A DNA stretch of 64,000 nucleotides from Anisus vortex (lineage: Eukaryota > Mollusca > Gastropoda > Planorbidae). Within the stretch, counting starts at the first letter, position 1; every line of letters starts with the position of its first letter. This document shows, piece after piece, positions 24,308 to 36,100 of the stretch. The DNA lies in the NCBI GenBank assembly GCA_949126835.1, contig OX421497.1, forward strand, positions 44,228,226-44,292,225, in the 5' to 3' direction. A program made the position numbers and the translations under genes. The notes below the pieces were generated by a model, which made no database searches, was not told where the DNA came from, and saw only the letters and a list, made by a program, of their open reading frames with translations.

Positions 24308-24734
24308 AAAATCATAAAGATCATATATAAAGAGCATCTCTTTAGGCCATTGCATTTAGCAAGCTCAGTGCGCTCCCTTTACAATTTACACATTTTAATA
24401 TGAAGGTGTTGGGGTGGGAAAGACACGAAAAAGAAAGGTCCTTAAATTCTCAATGAAGGAATCTTTTGTATCAGTTATCAGATTCGAACCCCACTTCTCT
24501 ACAAGAGAATTCGAGCCGCGATCACTCTCTTTGAGCTTTGTATCAGAATTCCTCAGTGTCTGGGACAAGACTTTCCAAAGAGTAAATTATTGTAAATAAG
24601 TAAATCGAGTGGCTTGAGTATATTATTTCATGTTGAGTCAGAACCTAGTCGGATGACAGACGACCCGAGACATACAATACCTAAACAGAAAGTGCTACTG
24701 TTTATATATACATAGTAAGAGAGGGAGTTTTTGT

Positions 24735-24762
24735 TAGAGAGAGAGAGAGAGAGAGAGAGAGG
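24735..24762. repeat. GA microsatellite
   Basis: A run of ga dinucleotides from about 24738 to 24761, in intergenic DNA. Confidence 0.9.
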
Positions 24763-25100
24763 TGAGATCTTTGAGGAATATTTAATATTATAACACTAGT
24801 GGGAAAATATGATGCATCTGTATGTCTGCGTCTGTGTCTGTGTGTGATTAGGTGCACATGTGTGTAGCCTAAGCATGTAAGTGCGTTGGCGTATTTACGA
24901 ATTTATAGTGCATATTATCCAGACATTTTTGTTGTTGTTTCTCTTTGCTAGTCAAAGATAATTACCTTGAACCCCGCATGATTTAATCTCTTGGCCAGCT
25001 CAACTTCTAAAAACAAGGAAAGTTTAAACTGTAATAACATATAGCCATGATGGCGTTTGTTTTAAATATATGGGTATAGAAAGATAATACATAGCCTACA

Positions 25101-25420
25101 TATGTCACAATATTATGTGAGTGATGTGTTTATATAGTTATATGTCACAATATTATGTGAGTGATGTGTTTATATAGTTATATGTCACAATATTATGTGA
25201 GTGATGTGTTTATATAGTTATATGTCACAATATTATGTGAGTGATGTGTTTATATAGTTATATGTCACAATATTATGTGAGTGATGTGTTTATATAGTTA
25301 TATGTCACAATATTATGTGAGTGATGTGTTTATATAGTTATATGTCACAATATTGTGTGAGTGATGTGTTTATATAGTTATATGTCACAATATTGTGTGA
25401 GTGATGTGTTTATATAGTTA
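25101..25420. repeat. 40-bp tandem repeat, 8 copies
   Basis: Exact 40-bp period beginning tatgtcacaatattatgt; the last two copies read attgtg. Confidence 0.93.
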
Positions 25421-25835
25421 GGCCACATATATGCGTGTGTGTCGACTGTTGGAGCCTGGACACCCAGTGGTAATATTTTAACACTAAACTTTCTTTGATT
25501 ATCGACGTAAGAGTTTCTTTTTTTTAATTTTTAATATGTTTGCGATAGATCTACTCCCCCTCCACCTTTCAGTGGATTTTTACAATATATATCTTTTTAT
25601 CTTATCTTATATATTACAAACGCTCCTTTTATAAAGAAGATTATTGCGTCCTACACTTACCCCTGGCCTGAATCTAGTCTTGCATTTTATGAGTGTTTAA
25701 AATTATGTAGTGTTACTGGTTTTCCTGGTTCGTTCATGCAACCCATTCCATGCCCGAATGCCACACAGGAAGAAAAAGTACTTATATAAGGATACCATAA
25801 GTGCTATAAAAATAATTTTGAAAAAGTATAATAGA

Positions 25836-25916
25836 GCAGGTAGGCTGTTGGCACGCTGAATGATTTAGAAATCCTAGTTAGGCACACTATTATCAAAAGG
25901 TTGCCGACCCCTGCTC
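25836..25916. mobile_element. hAT-type MITE fragment
   Basis: ggctgttggcacgctgaat followed by aaaaggttgccgacccctg: the reverse complement of the left end of the same MITE family. The opposite end is absent. Confidence 0.6.
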
Positions 25917-26118
25917 TAGTGTTTCTAGGTTTAGTGATAATATAGATGATGATGATCATGTGCGCGTCTGTCCATGCTATCCTATCCAGCATGGTCAGTG
26001 TGCTCTATTTCCACAACTATTGTGGATAGTATCCGAAATGTAATGGTCATTCATAACCCATTATCCTAGAGGGCGCCCAGCCCCAGCACCTGCATCACCA
26101 TACACCATTTAACTATTG

Positions 26119-26768
26119 CAGGGGTCGGCAACCTTTTGATAATAGTGTGCCCAATGGGATTTATATTTTATTCAGAGTGCCAACAGCCTAAAAATCATTA
26201 ATTTCTTGTAGAAGATAATTGAATTGCTTTTTGGGGGGTCTTTCGCGTGCCAATGAGAAATCGCTCTGCGGGCCAAGTCTAGCACGCGTTCTATAGGTTG
26301 TCGGACCTGAACTAGTTCAACGCCCATGTCGCCATCAACAAAGCTAATTGTGCAGCGGTGTAACAATGGAAATCGGCTCATGGGGCGGGGGTGGCGCGGC
26401 AAATCGTCCCCATATATTATAGGCCTGAATATTAAATTAGTTTTGTTTTTTTCTTTATTAGTAAAGCTTGTTTAAGAAGGTGTTTTTGTAACATTAAAAT
26501 GGTAGACGATAACAAATGAACTAACTTTTGTCAACAAATGTTGCCGGTGATGACGATACAAAGTCAAACCGCCTTAGGGACTCCAGCTCCGGATTTTTTG
26601 TCAGGGTTTACTCCTTTAGCCTTTCCCGTGAAGGGGTAAGCCGCAAGGCAGCGGTGGTTTGGAGTCAGAGTATCCTTCTCCTAGATAGGCTACCATCCAA
26701 GGTTAACGAGCCCCATCTGCCCGAAGCGACTGGTTTTGAGGCGCCAGTGGAACGCCTATGCCCCTTCT
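26119..26768. repeat. About 600-bp dispersed repeat, copy 2, starting with a hAT-type MITE end
   Basis: Begins with caggggtcggcaacc (26119), runs through the MITE body to a degenerate end, ggttgtcggacctg (26309), and continues with the same unrelated 450 bp seen at 7590-8050. The MITE and the adjoining unit therefore travel together in both copies. Confidence 0.72.
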
Positions 26769-27160
26769 CCTCAACCCATCCGCCCCTACCCCTCTAGTTA
26801 AACTACTAGAATTGTGACATCCTTATGGTATGCTGAATTTTTTTGTATGCGTATCAAATTCTTGCCCCCGTATAAAAATTAACTTAATGTACATAACACA
26901 TGAGTTTGACACGAACTTTACATGAACATATTGATCCTGACACAGGTAGAACTTAACACAGGACGTGTTATGTGTTAAGAAAACACGATTAGCTACTGTA
27001 TATATTAAATTGAACTAGTTCAGCCAGTATATCATAACTTACGTAGGTCGACCTATTTGTTTGCATAAATTATTTTGCAAACAATAGTTGGTTGGCTAGA
27101 ATAATATTTTTCTCATTTACAATGGTCAATGAAATTTTAAACATGTGTACAATTTATAAC

Positions 27161-27402
27161 AACCGAAAGTCCTGGGTTCGAATCCTGGTGAAGGCTAGCA
27201 ATTTATTTTTCCCTGGACTTGCGGGTGTCCCTGCTCTGGTGGGTACCTGACATTAGTTGTTGTAAAGTAACGGCAGCTGGGCATTGTGCTGGTCACAAAT
27301 CCCCTAGCATAATGTGGCAACTGAAACTGGTGAACGCTGCTGTGAACGCTGTTTCACCAGGCCCTATGATCAATTTGGTCAGACTGGCACTTTACTTTTA
27401 CT
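27161..27402 (+). mobile_element. SINE family 1, head truncated
   Basis: Starts just before box B (gggttcgaatcctggtgaag), contains ctgggcattgtgctggtc and a small duplication of gaacgctg near 27333-27350. Its tail is interrupted by the MITE at 27403. Confidence 0.8.
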
Positions 27403-27734
27403 CAGTGGCGTATTTAGGCATGTTCCACATGTTCCATTGGAACAGGAGCCCCCACACAAAAGGGGCCACCATACATCCCAAAAATAAATGTTTTAGTGAC
27501 ATCCCCATTCTTTCGTTGAAAATGTAAAATAACATTAACATGTATTTATTCCCCTACAATTTAAAGCGTTCCAGTCCACAACCAAGCTAAGTGCAACATA
27601 CAATTTATGATTTTACAGAATGTAACAAGAATTAACGGCCCTTTTCTGGGATATGTGGAAGGCAGGGACGAGGCAACGAGGGGCCCCCACATAAATTTGG
27701 GAACAGATCCCCAACAATCCTAAATACGGCCCTG
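27403..27734. mobile_element. hAT-type MITE with perfect 8-bp target duplication, inserted in a SINE tail
   Basis: Inverted ends cagtggcgtatttagg and cctaaatacggccctg; both flanks are exactly cttttact. It sits in the 3' tail of the SINE at 27161-27400, so it is younger than that SINE. A short frame through its left end is not a gene. Confidence 0.85.
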
Positions 27735-27999
27735 CTTTTACTTACAATTTAACTATAAAACTGGACATTTGCCTAAGATCTGTGGTTAAAAAATTGTACC
27801 TTCGCCTAACTGTGAAAAAAAATCAAACCATAAAAATGGACATTAGCCAAGATATTTCTTTTATGTTAGTTCTCAAGAGTGATTCTTTTTTTTGTCTATA
27901 TAAATAGTTCAGTGTTGTTGTTTCTTTATTTTATAATTTTGTTTTTGGACATATCCTGTTGTGGGGATTTGTCTGTATGTTTGAGGATGTGTGTGGTTT

Positions 28000-30690
28000 G
28001 TATGGGTTAGCTTTATAAAGTACCGGTACCCAAAATTGTCTGTGACATCATTTTTTTAACGCTTCACTTAGTACAGGAGTGAGGCACAATGGCAGTCTTG
28101 TAATAGTCACAGTTGGGTGCCGGGGAGGGAGTGGACTAAGCAATGATTATTGAGACTGTACACACATTTTTCCCCAATCCTTACTAAATCCTGGAGCCGA
28201 CTTGTATGCTCCCTGTAGCTGACTTATATATGCTTTTTAGAAAGTTAGTCTACCGAATAGTAATTGCATCATATCTTCCGATTTGCATGAATAGCGCAAT
28301 TCCCAACAATTCCCATGTATTAAAACAGTGTTTAAAACAGGGCCGATTTTTTATTTCTTTTGTGGCAGTCTTTTGATCAGATTGAGACAAAAACCGCCTA
28401 AGGTGTATCCTGGTTAAATGTCATACACCAGTTTATGATTCAATTCCAACATAGGACTACCTTCTATGAGGTCTATAGTAATGTTGGGTTTAACAGAATA
28501 TACACCTACTATGTCATATGCCAATAGATCAAACAGATTGTGCGAATCAGGAAAATAAATGTTTTTACATCCGAAATAAAATACCTGCTGTATGTAATAA
28601 ATAGGGCATACATGTGTCATACATTATTAATCTATAATGCATTTCTTCGTTATATTTATACAATAAAGACTGTGATCAATATAACCAAGTCATTCAATGG
28701 GTGAATTGGTGCATAGAGGTTCTCTCAGAGGTGAAGACAAACTAGCAACACTATTCTTTATTACATATTGCCGTCACTGTAAAAATGTATGTCTAAAGAA
28801 GCTATTTCTTTGGCTTTGGGCCATCTTTTCTGCCTACTAATCTATTGACCTAAAAATAGCGTATCTAGTTTGTATGTTAGTTTCCAAACAGGAAAAATGA
28901 AAATGTCTACACCGTATTTCGTTTAAGTTCCCAACCTGCAGACGATAACCGTGGACCAATCAAGTTGTAATCATAGGCGAATGGGGGGCACTTGCTAGCC
29001 TCCAACCCACCCGTAAAATGCGTGTTATTTTACTTTGTAGTTAATGAATGTAGTAATCTAGACCTTTCTTGGCTAATTAAAATACGGTACATGTGAAGGC
29101 AGTCCTGAATAATGTTTTCAATGGCATATTTTATAGACTCCCCGCCACAATGAAGTTCTCTCTGTGGACTCGTACTGTTAACATCTATAATTTCGTTGTT
29201 TGTACGTAGGTCTACTGACAGTAGATACTCTTCGCATAGTTAACATGGCGTTTCATACATGGAAATATTGAGAAAAGTATGATATATACATGAAAAGAAC
29301 CGACATTGAACATTTGAAAGATAGACTAGAGACAATTTACATATGAAGTGTTATATATTTTGATTTAATAATTTAATAAAAGTTAATGTCAGAAACCGAC
29401 AAAATGAATCTAGTATTAGGTTGGCCTACTTTCAGTTAAACATCACGTTACATTTAGAAGGTAAAAACAACTCTAGTCAAATATATACAAATAACTTATA
29501 CTGCACACTCATCATAGGCCTATAAAGCTGACATTGGTACTAATGTTACTTAGAGAAACGAAACTTCAAAATGTGCAGTATAAGAAAACTATTTCTGGGA
29601 ATAGAGAAGAAAGATAGGCGACACTTGCTTGATATATAGACCAGTGTTTCCCAAGCTTCAAGACCCGGATAAGCTTTTTTTATATACTTTTACACTTTGA
29701 GACATTTCTAATAGGCCTAGTGTCTAAACTAGCCTATAACTATAAGTAACTGTTGGGTCTTACTATTATTGTAATGTAATTTTCTTTTTTGTAGATGTCA
29801 CATTCAACATCACATATTTTCGATGTAAAACGCATTGACTGAATAAAATTGAATTGAATTGAATTCTCACAGACCTTTTTTAGACAAGTGACCCTGTTCT
29901 CGAGGCTGAAGCTAAAATCGGGTTCTAAACTCACAATGTCAACTATAAACTTGTTGAGTATTAATAGTACTTCAACATAACCGGTCGCGACTGGGAAACT
30001 CTTGTAATTGTAAAGCTCACCCCGGGCGCCTCTCTAGAGCCGAGACAGGAGAGGGGCCACACCCTCCCAATAAAAGTTATCACAATGTATCAATGACTAT
30101 ATTTTCAGTCAGCCCTGCTCCAACAAGCTTCTTTGATATTTGTATCCAGCCCCTGCACCATCCAATCAAAGTATATTCAGCCATAGTGATAGTGTAACTA
30201 CTTTACACTATATATTATATACTTATACAATATACATTATAGAAACCATTCTATTGGTTCAATAAGAAAAGAAAATTGTATAGTCTACTGAATTCGTTTA
30301 TTTTATGTATCAACAACTCTATGGAAGACTTTACAATTTTAAAAAAAAAAGCATTGTTGTCAGTATATTCTACATGTAATGTCCACTTAATATAGTCTAG
30401 TGAGTGTCTAGTTTAAAGCATCTTATATTCTTATACACCAGGCATTTAGGCTTTTCATTTGTACAAATCATCAGCTTTAGTTTTAAGCTTTGAAGACAAA
30501 AATCAAAAGCATCTTATTAACAAATAATTCAATGTATATCCATTTAACTAATAATACTGTCCAAGAATTAAAACACTAACACTGGAATAAACATATTCAC
30601 TGTCTTATAAATCTGAAACTGCAGAGAGCCTCCACTATTAAAAAATGTCTTAAGCAACAACGTTGACTGTTCATGCTTTACATATGTGTA
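28000..30690. other. Intergenic DNA, no gene or clear repeat seen
   Basis: AT-rich sequence with only short frames lacking recognisable domains. Confidence 0.5.
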
Positions 30691-30952
30691 GTAAAGTACC
30701 CTTTGGACCAAACTGATCATAAGGCTGGTGAAGCAGCGTTCATCAGTTTCTGTGGCCATGGCATACTAGGAGATGGATGGCCAGTACAATGCCTAGCCAC
30801 CTTTACTTTACCCCAACTAGTGTCAGGTACCCACCAGAGCTGGGTCGACTCAAGGACACCCTAAAGTTTTGGGGGAAAAAACCTAGCCTCCACCAGGATT
30901 TGGAACCGAGAACCTTCAAATGGCCAGTCGAACATGCTGCCGCTCAGTCACA
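30691..30952 (-). mobile_element. SINE family 1
   Basis: Reverse-complement copy from the tail (aaagtaccctttggaccaaa) to a degenerate head (ccagtcgaacatgctgccgc). Confidence 0.82.
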
Positions 30953-32770
30953 ATGTCCCATTTACAAATATGTACTCGTTCACAATTTCTACGGATGCAT
31001 TCATTTTGATATTGATTTCTTTCCCAAGCTAATAAAATGAAATCTGATTCATAGTTTTAATATTTTAAAAATGTATATTTATGTAATATATTATTATTAT
31101 ATATAATATAATATATAGAATACACTTATGGGAGTTTTTGTGAAGTGAAGAAAAAGCATTAAAAACAATTGCATCTATCTTGGAGACTATAGAAATAATT
31201 TTCTTTTCAATCTATTTGTCCAAGGCTGGGGAAAACTAAGGACTATAACAAGCTGTACCGCTTGCTTTATTATTTCTGCTATTTGATGACTCGAAGGACT
31301 TCTTTTCGGAATTCCTCATTCCCTTTTACATTGTACACTTCCATTGTATTTAATCGTTATGATTATTATTATTTTCTCACTGAAAAATCAAAATTGAAAG
31401 TTGTATACAGCGGAAACTTTTAGGCAGATGTTGGAGAGTAGAAGTCATTTAAAACAGCATTAGTGGATAGAGCATGCGGTCCATCTTATTATAGTACTAA
31501 GTAATTATAGTCTTTGGGAGAACCAAGGAATCCCTCAGGGGAATCTGAATGTCAATATATCAAAGTCAAAGGATACAACTTTTTTTGTATAAATCAATTG
31601 ATAATGAAAAAAGAAAAAAAGGGAGGTTGACATTTTTAATTCCTTATTTCAGGAAATGTACTTGAAATTAAGATTACAACAAGAGAAAGCAACAATACAA
31701 AAATTCAAGATTTAGAAAAATAACAACTGTTTAATTTAATAGTAGAGAGTATTTAATTGTGAAGTAACAGCAAGCTAAATCTAAAGCCCATTGGATGGTA
31801 CTGTCCAGGTAGAAAAAAACAAAGTTCTTGAAAAGATTATAAAAAAATTCTTTTGTGCATTTGAAGAAAGTAAAAACAAATGTCTGGAGTATTACAATTC
31901 TAGCCCACGACCTATGTGTTGGATCTCTTCTCGTTATGTAAGCATGTATTTAATATATGAACAACATAGAGCATCATTAATAGAACCTAATGAGACTAAT
32001 AAACAGCACATTACAGACTTACATGTATACACACAGACCAACTGTGGTCAAACTCTATTGTAACAGCCAAACAAACACACAAATATTACAGTGGTGTAAA
32101 GGACAGCGTGTTTATGCGATCCTATCTTTTTAAAAAAGGGCTCTACTACTTGTGATCAGACTTAAGACATTCAACATTCTAGCTACACATATCACAGCTC
32201 TTTGAATAAACCCAAATATTGCATTATGTATACTGACACCATTTTGAGCATGTTTCCCAATAGATTCCCAACTCATTTGCCTATTTAGACAACTAATTTC
32301 TGTTCAAGATAATAAAAAAAATATTCAAGGGAGCAACAACAAAAAATTTCATTCACAGGCTATAAATAAAATTATGGATCGAAGAAAAACAAAGAAAGAA
32401 AATAAAAAAGTTCAATCTTTTTTTTTGTGTTAAATTACATTTGAAATTTCTACCAAACCTTAATATAAGATACATAGAGCATAAAACTGACACAGCAAAC
32501 TTATAAAGTCTATTTAATTTAATATAAATACATTACTTAATGGATATGAAAATAAATATATTTTGCACTCAGAATTTGCAACTATTTTCATCAAAAGAAG
32601 AAAAAAAAAGGAAAACCTAACTAAGATAAACAGCAAATTAAAAGTTCTGATTAGTTACAAAAACTCCCACACACCCCCTATTTTTTTTTTGTTTGTCTAA
32701 ATTTTTAAAGAAAAGTAAAGAATTATCATTTTTTATAACCCCAAAAGCCTTCCAGTTAGCTTAAAATTGA
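30953..32770. other. AT-rich intergenic DNA downstream of MPC1
   Basis: Homopolymer-rich, no recognisable coding segment. Could include distal MPC1 3' UTR if the nearer poly(A) signals are not used. Confidence 0.5.
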
Positions 32771-32773
32771 TTA

Positions 32774-33137
32774 TTTATTTTCTTAAAACAAAGGGTTTAT
32801 GACTTTTTTTTATTACAAGCGAGAGAATCTTCCTATTTTCATATTGTAAAGCGAATAGAAGGTAACCTTATAGTCCAAGCTTCCAAAAAAAATACAAGAA
32901 ATCCAAAAAAATAAATATGTCAGATAATCATAATAAATGGCAACTTTACCAAAGTAAAAAAACAAACCATAACAAATTATTTTGTAATCAATAAAATGTT
33001 TAAATCAAGGCAACACTTGATATGTCCTGAAATACAGGACATCTAATAAGACCACTGGCCAATTGCCGCAATCTTCATTGATAACAATTAAGCTGTACAC
33101 ACTCATGACAACCAGTCTACGCAGCTGAAGGCAGTTG
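32774..33137 (-). terminator. MPC1: MPC1 3' UTR with candidate poly(A) signals
   Basis: Downstream of the MPC1 stop on the minus strand the first clear AATAAA is at 32808-32813, with another at 32774-32779. No other coding signal is visible here. The site choice is inferred from the hexamer alone. Confidence 0.45.
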
Positions 33138-36100
33138 TTATTGCTTTTTGTGGGAGGCATCCTGCATCATTTTGAGGTACTTCTCCTGCTCCTCAATCTC
33201 GGCCAGTATCTCCTGCTCGCTGTATGGGGGAGGATGCAGGGCGGTGGTGGGCACTTGCACATCCTTTGGGCTCTTTTTCAGCTCCTCGGCAAGGAAGTCT
33301 GCCTTGTACTTCTCCCTCTGTTCCTCCGTCATTACGTGGCTGGTGATTGGATCAAAAGTTGTTTTTCATATGGCCATGCTATACTAAAATATATAACTAA
33401 GCGTCTAGCTGGGTAAGATCATATGAACAGTTATTCCAACCATTTAATAATACTAGTACATAAAAAAACATATTCCTTCATCTGTTAAAAAGCCGGCTAA
33501 CTTGAGTTTGTAATGTAAGTAAAGTACCCTTCCGACCAAATTGATCATAGAAACTGGCAAACGCTGTTTGTAATGTAGCTAGATTAGTATTTTAATGCAC
33601 ATGGTAAAAATTACCATCACAAAAAAAAAATTTTAACAGCTTTTTATTTAGTTGTTTGCCCTTATTAGGCGCTTTGTATAAGTATAAGATTGAATGTCTT
33701 ACAAGTGGTAACAAAGTATACAAACGGTAGCTTACTGATAATTTATGAATCTTGCTCCCTGAGTTAACTGAGCAACTTCATTAGTCATGTGACACGAAAG
33801 CAGCAACAAATTTCGTGGTATAACCTTCCAGGCAAATCGCATGAAGAGACAGGAATAAATAGAGAGAGCTGGGAAGTGGAAAAACATTTTTTTTCTCTGT
33901 CAATCACCATTAATGGTTTCATTGATCTTGTCAAAGTTAATCAATATAGTAACAGCAGTGATAATAACATCCTATACATTGTGCCATTAAGAAATTAAAA
34001 CAAGAACATTTTAAACAGTTGCAATTTCATCTTTTTTTTTTCAAGCATAAATGGCTAAGTCTAGTAAATAAATTTAACCAGAAATATCTTTTTAACGAGT
34101 TTTATGAAGCAATTTCTTTTTTTTTCTCTTCAAAACATTGACATGGATGGTACAATTGTCGATTCGCTAGCTTTAAGTAGTCGACTTACCGAGTGTCATT
34201 TTCCCACTGATAATCTCTGGGTTCTTCTTCAGATCACCTAAAGCAGCCAATGGCAAGCCCCAGTTGGCAACTAGACAGGAGATACAGATGTAGAAAAATT
34301 TAAAATATCATCCTGCACTAAATATGATTAATACACAGATCAGATTATTCTGATTAATTAGTTTAATCCAATGCAAGAAAATGACTTACCAGGCCCCCAG
34401 AAATGCTGATGAGAGAAATGTGTACAATAAATTAGCAAAATGTTGACTAAATTACATGATAATAATTTTAAATCTTTTTATCTTTGGCTCAAAGACATTA
34501 TTATTGCTGCCTATTATTATTGCTAGTCTTTAACCATATGCTCATATGTTTTATAAAAACAATTACTGAGACCAGAAATAGATACTAAATGATAAATCAA
34601 TGAAATAATTGAAGTAAGCTTACCGTGCTATAATGATAAATCAATGAAATAATTGAAGTAAGCTTACCGTGCTATAATGATAAATCAATGAAATAATTGA
34701 AGTAAGCTTACCGTGCTATAATGATAAATCAATGAAATAATTGAAGTAAGCTTACCGTGCTATAATGATAAATCAATGAAATAATTGAAGTAAGCTTACC
34801 GTGCTATAATGATAAATCAATGAAATAATTGAAGTAAGCTTACCGTGCTATAATGATAAATCAATGAAATAATTGAAGTAAGCTTACCGTGCTATAATGA
34901 TAAATCAATGAAATAATTGAAGTAAGCTTACCGTGCTATAATGATATATCAATGAAATAATTGAAGTAAGCTTACCGTGCTATAATGATAAATCAATGAA
35001 ATAATTGAAGTAAGCTTACCGTGCTATAATGATAAATCAATGAAATAATTGAAGTAAGCTTACCGTGCTATAATGATAAATCAATGAAATAATTGAAGTA
35101 AGCTTACCGTGCTATAATGATAAATCAATGAAATAATTGAAGTAAGCTTACCGTGCTATAATGATAAATCAATGAAATAATTGAAGTAAGCTTACCGTGC
35201 TATAATGATAAATCAATGAAATAATTGAAGTAAGCTTACCGTGCTATAATGATAAATCAATGAAATAATTGAAGTAAGCTTACCGTGCTATAATGATAAA
35301 TCAAGGAAATAATTGAAGTAAGCTTACCGTGCTATAATGATAAATCAAGGAAATAATTGAAGTAAGCTTACCGTGCTATAATGATAAATCAAGGAAATAA
35401 TTGAAGTAAGCTTACCGTGCTATAATGATTTTGAATCCGGGCATCAATTTGTGTAGGAATAAAAGAAAAAGAAATTATTTTTTAGCATAGTGGAATAGCA
35501 TGATAATAAAACAATAAGTCAGTCAAAATGTATATATATAGCCCTACTTGGTAAAGAATGGGTTTATCATTGTAATTTATAGTAATTAAACTCAATGGAT
35601 AGAAGTAACCTAGTTCTAGGTCTATGGATTACCTATGAGCATATCTGGAGCTTGAGTTACATTTTAAATAAAATATTTATTTTTTTAGCCTGATATTTTG
35701 GGGATGCACCTAGAAATTATGACTTATCTATCAACATAGTAAAACATTTCAAGTTAGTCCTACTGTAAAATGATGAACTGTGATGGCAATCAAGGATTAG
35801 GATTAGGCCTATTTAATTTTTTTCGGGGGGGGGGTGCGCATACAAATTATCTATTGACAGTAGTAAAACACTTCAAGTTAGTCCTATTGGCATTAGCCTA
35901 TTGTAAAATGATGAACTGCCATGACAATCAATGACTATTTAATAATTTAATTTAAAGCCCTTGACTAGCCTTTAACTTGTATATTTCTATGTCTGTGATA
36001 GTCTGATAGTCTATGTCTATGTCAATGTCACGTATGTATGTGGCTTTTAAAATTGACCAAGCATACACAGACTAACATTGAATAGGTAGGGCCTACTAGG

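Noticed and set aside
33789..33998. Plus-strand frame over MPC1 exon 5
   Set aside because: Antisense to a clearly conserved MPC1 exon.
34590..35428. CRISPR-like array
   Set aside because: Repeats are contiguous without unique spacers and the genome is eukaryotic; the units are explained by the tandem microexon repeat.
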